64,000 bases of DNA from Herminiimonas sp. (GTDB lineage Bacteria > Pseudomonadota > Gammaproteobacteria > Burkholderiales > Burkholderiaceae_D): NCBI GenBank assembly GCA_028292265.1, contig JAQGMR010000023.1, positions 1-64,000 on the forward strand. Reading direction: 5' to 3'. Below the pieces are notes generated by a model. That model saw only the letters and a list, made by a program, of their open reading frames with translations, ran no database searches and was not told the origin of the DNA. The position numbers were made by a program, and so were the translations under genes. Of the stretch, positions 53,561-62,677 are shown one piece after another. How positions within the stretch are numbered: the first letter of the stretch is position 1; the number at the start of each line of letters is the position of its first letter.

Positions 53561-56089
53561 GTGACCAACCCGCTTGAGACCTGCCCTCTCGAAACCAGCG
53601 CACTTGAAACGTGCCCGCTCGAGACCAGGCCGCCCCCAAATTCCGCCCCAGGGACTGCCACGCCCGGTATTGCCGCGCCTGGGATTGCCGCGCCTGGGAC
53701 TGCCACGTTCGGGATTGCCGCGCCTGCGACTGCCGGGTTTGCGACTGCGGCCTCCGCGACCTCAACGTTAGATGCATCACCATCCGCCAGCGTTCCGGCC
53801 GCCCTTGATGTCACCCTCCTCCAGCAGCCATCGCCCGAACCACTCTTGCCCGGTAACGCTCCGGACAGTACTTCCACCGATGCGCCTCCGTCCCACGCGG
53901 TCGCATCTACCGAAGACTGGCAAGCGCAGGCTGCGTTGCTGCAGCGCTTCCTTCTGGTACAACCTGATCACCTCGATGCGCTTCAGATGCTGGGCGTACT
54001 TCACGGCACCCATGGCAACCCGCTTGCCGCGGCCGACTGCTTTGGCCGTGCCTGCCCGCTGTCGCCGCACGACAGCGCGCTGCGACTGAACCTTGCTCGA
54101 GCACTGCATGAATCGGGACAGCATGCGCTGGCCCTGGCGCAGTACGAACAGCTGATCGCGCAGGGCGAGGCCGACGCGGCCACTTGGACCGATCGTGGCA
54201 CTGTATTGCGCAAGCTGGGACGACCGCAGGAGGCGCTGGAAAGCTATGGCCGCGCGCTTGCCATGGCGCCGCCACACGCCGCCGCCTGGATAAACCAGGG
54301 AAATTTGCTGCATGAACTGGGGCGCTTCACCGAAGCTCTGGCTTTTCATGACATTGCGCTTGCCCTGCTGCCGGAGTCGCCCACTACATTGTCGAACATG
54401 GCCGCCACGCTTGAGAAGCTGGAACGGCTGGAAGCAGCGCTTGGTTGCCTCAATCAGGCACTGGCGTTGGACCCGGAGAATCCAGTGCCCTGGTCCAGCG
54501 CCGGGGTGGTGCTGCGCAAGCTGAAGCGCTTCGATGCTTCGTTGGCACACCATGACCGCGCAATCGCCCTGCAGTCTTACGCGGTCAGCGGATGGACCAA
54601 TCGCGCCCTGACCCTGAATGAAATGCAGCGCTTCGACGAAGCCCTCGAAAGCCATGACCGCGCGGTGCAGCTTGATCCCGACCAACCGGAGGCATGGTTG
54701 CATCGCGGCGTAACGCTCAATCACCTTGAACGCCACGCCGAGGCGGCCGACCACTACACGCAGGCCATTGCATTGCAGCCGGACTTTGGCCAGGCATGGA
54801 TGAACCGCGCCATTTCAAAAATTCATGACGGCCGCCATGCCGATGCGCTGGCCGACTTTGATCGGGCATTTGAGCTGCTTCCGAACGAACCGAGCATCCT
54901 GGTCGAGCGTGCCACCGCCTTGTACACCCTTGCGCGGGCTCAAGCCGGAAATCGCGTCGCGCATCATGCCGATACATCGACTACAGCGGGCCCGCTCCAC
55001 CGTTATGAAAGGGCCGTCGAAGACTTCGGATCGGCTCTCGCCATGAACGATTCGCTGGCCCAGACATGGATGAACCGGGCAGTGGTGCTGGCTGAATTGA
55101 ACCGTGTCGATGATGCTCTGGCCGATCTGGCTCGTGCTGTGCAGATCGCGCCAGATTGCCCCGATGCCCACTTCAATGCGGGACTGCTGCATCTCTCACG
55201 CGGTGACTACGAGGCTGGATGGCAAGGCCACGAATACCGATTCAGCGGAATGGACCCTCAAGCGGAGCTGCATACAGATTTGCCGCGCTGGGATGGCAAA
55301 GAATCCCTCACCGGCAAGCGGCTACTCGTTTGGGCGGAACAGGGTTATGGGGACATGCTTCAGTTTTGCCGCTATGTGCCGATCGTCGCGGCACGGCATG
55401 CGGGCGCGGAAGTCCTGTTCGAGGTACCGCCGTCGCTGGCAAGCCTGTGCGCTACGCTGCCGGGTTGCCGCGTGATCGTGCAAGGTGATCCGGCGCTCGC
55501 CGCGGACTGGCAGATTCCATTAATGAGCTTGCCGCTTGCCCTCGGCGGAACCGACATTCCGGCTTCGGCGCACTATTTGACGGCGGACCCGGCGCTGGTT
55601 CGCGAATGGCGAGAGCGACTTGGGCCGGCACCCTCCGGGCTGCGTATCGGGATTGCTTGTTCCGGCAATCCGCGGCATAAGGGCAATGCCGTTCGCTCCA
55701 TACCGTTGGCACTGATGGCGCCCCTGCAGCGCTATGGGACGCTCTACTTGCTGCAAAATCAGTTGCTGGACGAGGACCGCGCACGCCTTGCAACGCAGCC
55801 GGCGATTTCTGACGTGGGCAGCAAGCTTGCCGACTTCTCCGCCACCGCCGCAGTGGTCGCCAACATGGACCTCGTTATTAGTGTCGATACATCGATTGCC
55901 CATTTGGCCGGCGCCCTTGGCAAGCAGGTGTGGGTTGTTTTACCCTGGGTGGCAGATTGGCGCTGGCTGCGCGAGCGTGGCGACAGCCCCTGGTATCCCA
56001 CTGCGCGACTGTTTCGCAACCCGGAACTGGAGGGCTGGCGCGTGTTGGACGGACTGGAGAAAGCATTGTCGGGTTTGGTGGCGTCGTAG
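53561..56089 (+). CDS. TPR protein with C-terminal glycosyltransferase-like domain
   Basis: 842 residues from a GTG with GGAG nine bases upstream. Residues 1-60 are repetitive: LETCPLET units then GTATPGIAAPGIAAPG units. About ten tetratricopeptide repeats follow (about 125-535; PEALESYGRALAMAPPHAAAWINQG, partly given), then a C-terminal domain (about 560-840) like the O-GlcNAc-transferase/heptosyltransferase fold (RLLVWAEQGYGDMLQFCRYVP, IGIACSGNPRHKGNAVRSIPL, DLVISVDTSIAHLAGALGKQVWV). Proteins of this design are common in Burkholderiales and thought to act in protein or surface glycosylation. No signal peptide. Confidence 0.88.
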   Translation: MTNPLETCPLETSALETCPLETRPPPNSAPGTATPGIAAPGIAAPGTATFGIAAPATAGFATAASATSTLDASPSASVPAALDVTLLQQPSPEPLLPGNAPDSTSTDAPPSHAVASTEDWQAQAALLQRFLLVQPDHLDALQMLGVLHGTHGNPLAAADCFGRACPLSPHDSALRLNLARALHESGQHALALAQYEQLIAQGEADAATWTDRGTVLRKLGRPQEALESYGRALAMAPPHAAAWINQGNLLHELGRFTEALAFHDIALALLPESPTTLSNMAATLEKLERLEAALGCLNQALALDPENPVPWSSAGVVLRKLKRFDASLAHHDRAIALQSYAVSGWTNRALTLNEMQRFDEALESHDRAVQLDPDQPEAWLHRGVTLNHLERHAEAADHYTQAIALQPDFGQAWMNRAISKIHDGRHADALADFDRAFELLPNEPSILVERATALYTLARAQAGNRVAHHADTSTTAGPLHRYERAVEDFGSALAMNDSLAQTWMNRAVVLAELNRVDDALADLARAVQIAPDCPDAHFNAGLLHLSRGDYEAGWQGHEYRFSGMDPQAELHTDLPRWDGKESLTGKRLLVWAEQGYGDMLQFCRYVPIVAARHAGAEVLFEVPPSLASLCATLPGCRVIVQGDPALAADWQIPLMSLPLALGGTDIPASAHYLTADPALVREWRERLGPAPSGLRIGIACSGNPRHKGNAVRSIPLALMAPLQRYGTLYLLQNQLLDEDRARLATQPAISDVGSKLADFSATAAVVANMDLVISVDTSIAHLAGALGKQVWVVLPWVADWRWLRERGDSPWYPTARLFRNPELEGWRVLDGLEKALSGLVAS
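53640..53760 (+). repeat. 15-bp degenerate tandem repeat in the TPR gene
   Basis: Units like GGGATTGCCGCGCCT repeat about eight times and encode a GIAAP/GTATP pentapeptide series at the N-terminus of the TPR protein. Confidence 0.7.
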
Positions 56090-56387
56090 CGTGGTACGCG
56101 GACGGCGTGATGGAGCAGTTCGTAGTTTCAATACGCACAGCGAAACGGCTTGTCACGCTAGCGACCAATGTGGCGGCATGGCGCTCCGAATCAAGCCGTG
56201 CTTAGCGCCATGGCTGCTTCCAATTCGACGTGCCGAGGTGGCCGGTCGATTGATCTTGCCTGGCGAGCCGGTAACTGAGTCGGCAACGACCGAGCCCCCG
56301 GCAACCAGGCCGGCCATAACAAACGGCTTCAAATCGGATACATGCAGGGTCCCTTCCTAGCTGATCTTCTGCACCACGCTTTTCAAC
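56090..56387. other. Intergenic region before the effector-like gene
   Basis: About 300 bases after the TPR gene. No terminator, promoter or gene could be supported. A short minus-strand frame overlaps the start of the next gene but lacks a ribosome-binding site. Confidence 0.35.
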
Positions 56388-56978
56388 GTGTCGCTGATCT
56401 CTTTCATGATGGAGCTAAATGCCGATGCGGTAATGGTGTACGCCGACATCACGAATACTTGCAAGCGACTGTTGAAAAACTTTGATTTCGACAAGCTGGG
56501 CCCGGTGATTGAAATGATGACCCGGGCGCTCGCCGACGATCTGCATGCCACGCGCTCCTCGGTCGACAAAGGTCATTTGTCGGCCATATTGGCGCCGCTA
56601 TCGCAAATGCGCGTATTCGATACATTGCGCGATCTGTACACCCAGTTTTGCGACCAGATCAAGGGCATCGTGCGCCAGCATGGCCTGAAAATGCCGCCAA
56701 TGAATGCGAATGCTGTCCTCACTGGGCTGCTTGATATCGTGGATGGCAGCTGGGCCGCTGCTCACAAGTTTGAATCGCTCGTTCGCAGCCTTGGCATCAC
56801 GGGGGAAAGCGAAGTTGTCGTGGTGATGCAGGGCATTGCCAGCCTGCTGCGGCAATTGCCGGAGAAAGCCTTCAACGAAGACACCAGGCTTTCAGTGCGC
56901 GAGGCGGCGCAGTTGGCGATCGATGCCGCCGTGCAGCGCGAAGATGAACGGGATCTGGGCCCGCTTGCGGCCGGCTGA
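56388..56978 (+). CDS. Unknown helical protein, possible secreted substrate of the adjacent chaperone
   Basis: 196 residues if the GTG at 56388 is used; ATGs at 56406 and 56409 are equally possible because no Shine-Dalgarno is visible. The sequence is mostly amphipathic helix (TCKRLLKNFDFDKLGPVIEM, RVFDTLRDLYTQFCDQIKG, VVVMQGIASLLRQLPEKAF) with no membrane helix or signal peptide. I recognise no family. It ends 13 bases before a CesT-like chaperone gene, the usual arrangement of a type III secreted protein and its chaperone (inference). Confidence 0.6.
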   Translation: MSLISFMMELNADAVMVYADITNTCKRLLKNFDFDKLGPVIEMMTRALADDLHATRSSVDKGHLSAILAPLSQMRVFDTLRDLYTQFCDQIKGIVRQHGLKMPPMNANAVLTGLLDIVDGSWAAAHKFESLVRSLGITGESEVVVVMQGIASLLRQLPEKAFNEDTRLSVREAAQLAIDAAVQREDERDLGPLAAG

Positions 56979-56991
56979 GAGAGGAACCACA

Positions 56992-57376
56992 ATGGACTGG
57001 GTGGCGCAAACTATTACGGCGTTCGGGCAGGACATCGGTGTGCCGGATCTGGCTCTCGGGCCGGACAATCGGCTGTCGCTTGAAATGCAATCTGGCGGCG
57101 CCCTGGATATTATTTACCTTCCGGAAGTGCCTTCCGGCCAGGTGCTGCTTGTACGCGGCAGGCCACTGGACCGCGATGCGTCGCGCGTGGCGGCGAAGGC
57201 GCTGCGTATCGCGGATTTTCGCCAGACTCCCGAAGTGGCAAGTCCAGGCTGGACTGCGCGACAACCATTTGCTGTTGTCGACCCGGATTCCCGAGCGCGC
57301 CTTCGTGCTCAATACCTTGCAACAGGCGCTGGCTGAATTGCAAAAGCTGCATGGCCGCATCGCGGAGACCAATTGA
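56992..57376 (+). pseudogene. CesT/Tir-type secretion chaperone gene with frameshift
   Basis: ATG at 56992 with GAGAGGAACC upstream. The first 80 or so residues (VAQTITAFGQDIGVPDLAL, LSLEMQSGGALDIIYLP) look like the N-terminal half of a small acidic type III chaperone. After the codons for FRQTP (about 57225-57240) this frame loses sense and stops at 57336. The frame shifted by one base continues in chaperone style (VQAGLRDNHLLLSTRIPERA, then FVLNTLQQALAELQKLHGRI) to a TGA at 57376. Joined, the product would be about 127 residues, a normal size. Either a real frameshift, programmed shift or sequencing error. Confidence 0.65.
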
Positions 57377-57431
57377 ATCCCCGCGCAGGTTACACGGGGC
57401 ACGCGCAGTTCCCCGCGGACCATCCCCAGAA

Positions 57432-58700
57432 TCAGGACAATCGGGTTATGGTTGCCTTTACTAGCGCGCTGCGTCCGGCCAGCATGCCGGCCACCGTTGC
57501 AATCACCGTCACCACGCAGCAAAAAATCGCCACGGCTTTCCAGTCGTGCGTGGCGTCGTGCAGCAGTCCGACAGCGAGCGGTCCAAACGCAGCCAGCGTA
57601 TAGCCAACGCCTTGCGCCATGCCGGAGAGCGAGGCCGCTACGTGGGCGTCGGACGAGCGCAGCACCAGCAACATCAACGCCACGCTAAAACTGCCGCCCT
57701 GCCCCAGCCCGAGCAGAATGGCCCACGGCCAGACGCTGCCCAGCGGGGCGAAGATACAGCCCAGCAGGCCAGCCAGCACACAAACCATCAGTATCAGGAT
57801 GGCTCCGCTCTGGTCCTTGCCGCGCATGGCCAGCCATGGGCCGCCCAGCCCTGTGACAGCCTGCATCAGAATGGAAGCCGACAGCACCAGCCCCGCCTGC
57901 AGCGGCGCCATGCCACGATCGATCAGGATGGTGGGCAACCAGCCGAACACACAGTAGGCCAGCGCAGACTGTGCGCCCATGTAGATCGTTACCTGCCAGG
58001 CCAGCGCGCTGCGCCCAAGTCCACTCACCTTGTAATGCGCCCGTGCCGCATGACGCGCGTACCGGCGCGCCAGCGGACGCCACATCAGGGCGGCGACCAC
58101 GGCTGGCAGAAGCCAGAAGCCCAGGCCGACGCGCCAGTCACCCGCAGCAAGGGTCTGGATCGGTACGGTGGCGCCCGCTGCGACTGCGGCGCCCATACAC
58201 AGGGACATCGTATAGAGGCCTGTCATCCGGCTGGCTTGCGCTGGAAAATCCCGCTTGACGATGCCGGGCAACAGGACCATCACGACGCTGATGCAGGCGC
58301 CCGCCACCAGGCTGCCAACGAACAATCCGGGAATGCCGAAGAACGCGCGCAACAGGATGCCGGCTGCCAGCGTTCCCAGCGTGATGGTAATGATTTTTTC
58401 CGGGGAAATACGGCGGGCCAGGAGCGGCGCCAAGGGCGCAAAGAGGCCGAAGCACAGCACCGGCAAGGTGGTCAGCAGCCCGGCCATCGTCGACGACATG
58501 CCGGTCGACTGGCGCACCGCACCGAGCACCGGCGCCAGGCTCGAAATGGCGGGGCGCATATTCGCTCCGGCCAGGCAAATTGCCAGCACCGCCAGCACAC
58601 TTGATCCCGTCGGCCCGACGCCAGGCCCGACGCTATCCGCAACAGGAAGCTCGTCATGGTCGTTCGCTTCCGCATCGACCAGCAGATCTCGCTCCGCCAT
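57432..58700 (-). CDS. MFS transporter, CynX/NimT family
   Basis: 422 residues, about twelve helices after a polar N-terminus of 33 residues. The motif LAGANMRPAISSLAPVLGAV in the first helix and ICISVVMVLLPGIVKRDFP-like text near residue 140 mark the CynX/NimT branch (cyanate or nitroimidazole carriers by name; many members have other anion substrates). Its start overlaps the livF stop (TGATG), so it is the last gene of the pca-liv transcript and may carry an aromatic or dicarboxylic acid. Confidence 0.9.
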   Translation of the reverse strand: MAERDLLVDAEANDHDELPVADSVGPGVGPTGSSVLAVLAICLAGANMRPAISSLAPVLGAVRQSTGMSSTMAGLLTTLPVLCFGLFAPLAPLLARRISPEKIITITLGTLAAGILLRAFFGIPGLFVGSLVAGACISVVMVLLPGIVKRDFPAQASRMTGLYTMSLCMGAAVAAGATVPIQTLAAGDWRVGLGFWLLPAVVAALMWRPLARRYARHAARAHYKVSGLGRSALAWQVTIYMGAQSALAYCVFGWLPTILIDRGMAPLQAGLVLSASILMQAVTGLGGPWLAMRGKDQSGAILILMVCVLAGLLGCIFAPLGSVWPWAILLGLGQGGSFSVALMLLVLRSSDAHVAASLSGMAQGVGYTLAAFGPLAVGLLHDATHDWKAVAIFCCVVTVIATVAGMLAGRSALVKATITRLS

Positions 58701-59401
58701 CAGGCAACCGCGACCAGGGCTTGAAGTTTGTCAGGGTCTTGCAGCAGGCTTTTGCTGTCTGAATCGTGCACGATGCGGCCGCGGTCCAGCACAATGGCGC
58801 GCCGTGTCAGCGACAGTGCAAGCCGCGCATGCTGTTCAACCACGATAACGGAGAGTCCCTTCTCCTGCACCAGGTTGCGCACCACCCGCACCAGTTCCTG
58901 CACGATGATTGGCGCGAGACCCTCCATTGGCTCATCAAGCAACAGCAGGCGCGGATTCGTCATCAGTGCGCGCGCAATTGCCAGCATCTGCTGCTCGCCA
59001 CCCGACAACTGGTTGCCCATGTTGGCCCGACGCTCCTGCAGGCGTGGAAATACCCCGTAGATTTTGGGCAGGTCCCACTCACCCGGACGCGCCACGACCG
59101 TCAAATGCTCTTCTACGGTAAGCGAAGGGAACATCAAGCGTTCCTGCGGCACCCAGCCAAGGCCTGCCTGGGCCCGCATGTGCGTTGGAATCCGGGCGGT
59201 GTCGGCGCCGCCCCACCGTATGGCGCCCTGGTGCAGCTGGGTTAGTCCCATCAGCGTAACGAGCAAGGTGCTCTTGCCCACGCCGTTGCGGCCCAGCAGC
59301 GCGAGACTATCGCCCTCATGCATCGTGAAGGAAACGTCTTCCAGCACCACGGAGTCGCCGTAGCCCGCCACAACACGGTCAAAGGAGAGGAGTTCAGGCA
59401 T
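58700..59401 (-). CDS. livF: Branched-chain-type ABC transporter ATPase
   Basis: 233 residues from the ATG at 59401, overlapping the livG stop by eight bases. Walker A GRNGVGKST, signature LSGGEQQMLAIARAL, Walker B RLLLLDEP followed by MEGLAPI, and the switch His in VVEQHARLAL. One of the two cytosolic motor subunits of the importer. Confidence 0.95.
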   Translation of the reverse strand: MPELLSFDRVVAGYGDSVVLEDVSFTMHEGDSLALLGRNGVGKSTLLVTLMGLTQLHQGAIRWGGADTARIPTHMRAQAGLGWVPQERLMFPSLTVEEHLTVVARPGEWDLPKIYGVFPRLQERRANMGNQLSGGEQQMLAIARALMTNPRLLLLDEPMEGLAPIIVQELVRVVRNLVQEKGLSVIVVEQHARLALSLTRRAIVLDRGRIVHDSDSKSLLQDPDKLQALVAVA

Positions 59402-60194
59402 GCTCGGCCTCGCCCAGATAGACTTCCTTGACGCGCTGGTCGCTGGAGATTTCCGCCGGGGTGCCTTCGCACAGCACTTTGCCACCAACCATCACGGTGA
59501 TGCGTTCGGCGAAGCGGAACACCAGCCCCATGTCATGCTCGATGAAGAGCACCGTCACGGCGCGCGGCAATTGCGCGATCACTTCAAAGAGTTCGGCGCT
59601 TTCCGCTGACGGGATACCGGCCGCCGGCTCGTCAAGCAGCAGCACGCGCGGCTTGGTGGCCAGCGCCAGCGCAATTTCAATCAGGCGCTGTTTGCCGTAG
59701 GGCAGGCTGCGCGTGACGCTGGTCGCATCGGCCTCCAGGTTGAGCGAGGCAATCAGCGACATGGCTTCATCCCGCGCATCACGTTGCTGAGCGACGGTCT
59801 GCCACCACCGGAACTGGCGTCCTTCGCGCTCGCAAATCGCCATTACAACGGACTCGACCACGGTCAGGCCGGCGAATAATGTGTTGATCTGGAAGGTGCG
59901 GGTCATGCCGCGCTTGACCCGCTCATGCTGCGCCAGGCGCGTGATGTCCTCGTCACCGAAAAAAACGCGGCCTGATGTGGGCGCGAGGCTTCCGGTCAGC
60001 AGGTTAATGAAGGTTGTCTTACCGGCGCCGTTGGGGCCGATCAGCGCGTGGCGCGCGCCCGGCGCGAAGCTTAGCGATATCTCGCTATTGGCCTTGAAGG
60101 CACCCCATTGCTTCGACAGTCCTTCGGTGCGAAGCGTCGTGTTGCCGGCCCCTTCCATGTCGGCGGGCAGTGTTTCAATCGCCTTGACGCTCAC
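59394..60194 (-). CDS. livG: Branched-chain-type ABC transporter ATPase
   Basis: 266 residues. Walker A GPNGAGKTT, the LivG-type signature SLPYGKQRLIEIALAL in place of LSGGQ, Walker B RVLLLDEP followed by AAGI, and FIEHDMGLVF with the switch His. Start overlaps the livM stop by four bases (ATGA). Confidence 0.95.
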   Translation of the reverse strand: MSVKAIETLPADMEGAGNTTLRTEGLSKQWGAFKANSEISLSFAPGARHALIGPNGAGKTTFINLLTGSLAPTSGRVFFGDEDITRLAQHERVKRGMTRTFQINTLFAGLTVVESVVMAICEREGRQFRWWQTVAQQRDARDEAMSLIASLNLEADATSVTRSLPYGKQRLIEIALALATKPRVLLLDEPAAGIPSAESAELFEVIAQLPRAVTVLFIEHDMGLVFRFAERITVMVGGKVLCEGTPAEISSDQRVKEVYLGEAEHA

Positions 60195-61270
60195 GGTGCT
60201 TCTCCGGGTTTGGCTTGCGCTGATGGTTGCACTTGCTTCGAGGGTTGGGCTTGTCGTTCCTGCTCGGCTTGCCGGTCCTGCCTTGCTCGCCGCGCGGCAT
60301 GCCGCCCGCCAAGCCCGGCAATACGTTCCAGCCCGCCCAATATGCCGCCGCGAGCAAACAGCACGATGACAATCAGCAGTAGCCCGATGTAAAACTGCCA
60401 GTAAGTGGGATTCATTGCGGCGATAGTGTCCTGCGCAAGCAGGAAAACGATAGTGCCAATCAGCGCGCCGTATAGACGACCGGTGCCGCCGAGGACCAGC
60501 ATAATGAGCAGGTCCGCGGAGCGCGGGAAGCCTAGCGAGTCAAGCCCGACAAACTGTGTGGTCTGTGCAAGCAGCGCGCCGGCGATGCCGGCGACGCCCG
60601 CTCCAACCGTGAAAATTACGGTGAGTCGCTGATTGACGTTGGCGCCGATTGCGGGCATGCGCCGACCACCTTCGCGGATGCCGCGCAGGCTGAGGCCAAA
60701 CGGCGAATTCACCATGCGCCGCAATCCGCAAAACAGGAGAAACAACACAACGAAGCTGTAGACAAAGGCGGTGCGCCCGTTCAGGTCGAACTCAAAAACA
60801 CCGAGCAGTTTCTGCATCACCATGCCGGACAGTCCATCGACGCCGCCGGTAATGAACGCGGCCTTGTTGGCGGCCTCATACATCATCAGTCCGATACCGA
60901 GCGTCACCATGAGGCGCGTGAGGTCCTGGCCCCGCACAATGAGGAAGCTGGTGATATAGCCGAACAACGCCGACACCACAGCGGCTGCGAGCAACCCCGT
61001 TAGCGGCTCGCCCCAGCCGTGGGCTGCAAGCAGTCCGGCGGTATAGGCTCCGAGTCCGAAGAACGCCGCATGGCCAAGCGAGACGATGCCCGCGTAGCCG
61101 AGGATCAGGTCAAGGGAGAGCGCGAACAAGCCGATGATCATCATCTGGCTCATCAGTACCAGGTAGCCCGGAAACAGGAACCAGCACGCGACCGGCGACA
61201 GCCAGAATGCAATTTCGAGCAGGCTCCAGCGCCCGTCTGGAAGCAAAGCCGGATCGGCAGCGCGGCTCAT
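60191..61270 (-). CDS. livM: Branched-chain-type ABC transporter permease
   Basis: 359 residues, about ten helices, with the LivM loop SPFGLSLRGIREGGRRMPAI near residue 195. The last 45 residues form a Gln/Ala/Arg-rich cytoplasmic tail (RQAEQERQAQPSKQVQPSAQ) not found in standard LivM. ATGA overlaps on both sides couple it to livH and livG. Confidence 0.95.
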   Translation of the reverse strand: MSRAADPALLPDGRWSLLEIAFWLSPVACWFLFPGYLVLMSQMMIIGLFALSLDLILGYAGIVSLGHAAFFGLGAYTAGLLAAHGWGEPLTGLLAAAVVSALFGYITSFLIVRGQDLTRLMVTLGIGLMMYEAANKAAFITGGVDGLSGMVMQKLLGVFEFDLNGRTAFVYSFVVLFLLFCGLRRMVNSPFGLSLRGIREGGRRMPAIGANVNQRLTVIFTVGAGVAGIAGALLAQTTQFVGLDSLGFPRSADLLIMLVLGGTGRLYGALIGTIVFLLAQDTIAAMNPTYWQFYIGLLLIVIVLFARGGILGGLERIAGLGGRHAARRARQDRQAEQERQAQPSKQVQPSAQAKPGEAP

Positions 61271-62148
61271 TGACGCCTCCCGATCAGTCCGGCGGGGAAC
61301 GCAATAAGCAGGATCACCATCATGGCGTAAATGACGAAAGCACCCACCTGCGGCACATAATATTTTCCGGCGACGTCGAATATGCCGAGGATGATGGCGG
61401 CAAATAGCGGACCCTTGATGGTGCCTGCGCCGCCGACCGCTACGACCAGCAGGAAGTACACCATGTACTTGATGGGAAAGGTGGGGTCCAAACCAAGTAC
61501 GTCGATTCCAAGCCCGCCGCCCAGACCGGCCAAGCCGGAGCCAAGCGCGAATGTGAGCGAGAACACGCGGCTAACATTGATGCCGAGCCCTGCGGAAGCC
61601 TGCTGGTTGTCGACCGACGCGCGGATGCGGGCGCCGAAGCGGGTGCGCTCGATCAGGTAGCCGAGGGCCAGCGTGATGACGATGACGACACCGATCAGGA
61701 ACAGTCGGTAGACGCCGAGGTCGAGCCCGAACACCGGTACCTGGCCGCGCAACCAGGTTGGCAGCACGACCGGCTGCTGCGACGGTCCGTAGAAGTAGGT
61801 TGCGATCGCAACCGCCATGAAGGTGAGGCCGATTGAAAAGAGCACCTGGTCGAGGTGCGTCGCCTTGTAGAGTCGACGGTATAGCAAGCGCTCAAGTACC
61901 AGTCCGACCACGGCACTGGCGATGAAGGCAAGGGGAAGCGTGACGAGGAACGGTACGCCGAGCCGCAGCATGAGCGTGACGCTGACGAATCCGCCCAGCA
62001 TGGCAAACGCGCCGTGCGCCAGGTTCACGAAATTCATCAGGCCCATGGTGACCGACAGGCCGACGCTGATTAGAAACAGCAGGCTGCCGTAGGCAACGCC
62101 GTCAAACAGCACACCGATCAGGTTGCCTAGCATGCGCGCCGCCCGCAT
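61267..62148 (-). CDS. livH: Branched-chain-type ABC transporter permease
   Basis: 293 residues, about eight helices. FLISVGLSVTMGLMNFVNLA HGAF at residues 21-44 and RTRFGARIRASVDNQQASA near residue 170 are LivH marks. A second ATG at 62133 is a possible start. With livMGF it forms an importer lacking an adjacent binding protein. It begins 112 bases after pcaC, so aromatic-acid uptake is the likely task (inference). Confidence 0.95.
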   Translation of the reverse strand: MRAARMLGNLIGVLFDGVAYGSLLFLISVGLSVTMGLMNFVNLAHGAFAMLGGFVSVTLMLRLGVPFLVTLPLAFIASAVVGLVLERLLYRRLYKATHLDQVLFSIGLTFMAVAIATYFYGPSQQPVVLPTWLRGQVPVFGLDLGVYRLFLIGVVIVITLALGYLIERTRFGARIRASVDNQQASAGLGINVSRVFSLTFALGSGLAGLGGGLGIDVLGLDPTFPIKYMVYFLLVVAVGGAGTIKGPLFAAIILGIFDVAGKYYVPQVGAFVIYAMMVILLIAFPAGLIGRRQ

Positions 62149-62260
62149 TTGCAGATGTTGTGGTTCTTTGCCGCTTTGACCCGCATTGCGCTTGTCTCCT
62201 CTTGCCAGTTCTTCTTTTTGTGGAATGCTTTTTTAAATGCGGCAGCGCCGCCCGTCCAAA

Positions 62261-62677
62261 CTACATCGGCGCAGGTTCATGGCCGCCGGCGGCCGCTTCT
62301 TCGTCCATCTTCGCGAATACTTCCTGCGCCATGGCGAAAGCTGAATTGGCCGCTGGAACGCCGCAGTAGATGGAGGCCTGCATCAGCGCTTCCTTGATTT
62401 CATCCCGCGTTACGCCATTGTTTGAGGCGGCGCGCAGGTGCAACTTGAGCTCCTCCTCGCGGTTCAACGCCACCATCATCGAGATCGTCATCAGGCTGCG
62501 CGTGTGACGTGGAAGGCCTGGACGGGTCCAGATTTCGCCCCATGCATAGCGCGTTATAAGGTCCTGAAATTCCGTGGTCAGCGCCGACCGCTTTGCTTGC
62601 GCCCGATCGACATGCGCGTCCCCAAGCACCGCGCGTCGCACAGCCATCCCGTTTGCATGTCGTTCTTGCTCATCCAT
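62261..62677 (-). CDS. pcaC: 4-carboxymuconolactone decarboxylase
   Basis: 138 residues; GGGAG before the ATG. It decarboxylates gamma-carboxymuconolactone to 3-oxoadipate enol-lactone. Recognised by YAWGEIWTRPGLPRHTRSLM, LRAASNNGVTRDEIKEAL and QASIYCGVPAANSAF. Overlaps the pcaD stop by eight bases. Confidence 0.95.
   Translation of the reverse strand: MDEQERHANGMAVRRAVLGDAHVDRAQAKRSALTTEFQDLITRYAWGEIWTRPGLPRHTRSLMTISMMVALNREEELKLHLRAASNNGVTRDEIKEALMQASIYCGVPAANSAFAMAQEVFAKMDEEAAAGGHEPAPM

Noticed and set aside
56357-56569. Minus-strand frame of 70 codons ending in a helical segment
   Set aside because: It overlaps the start of the plus-strand 196-codon gene, lacks a ribosome-binding site and has no partner; the plus-strand gene followed by a chaperone-like gene is the better model.
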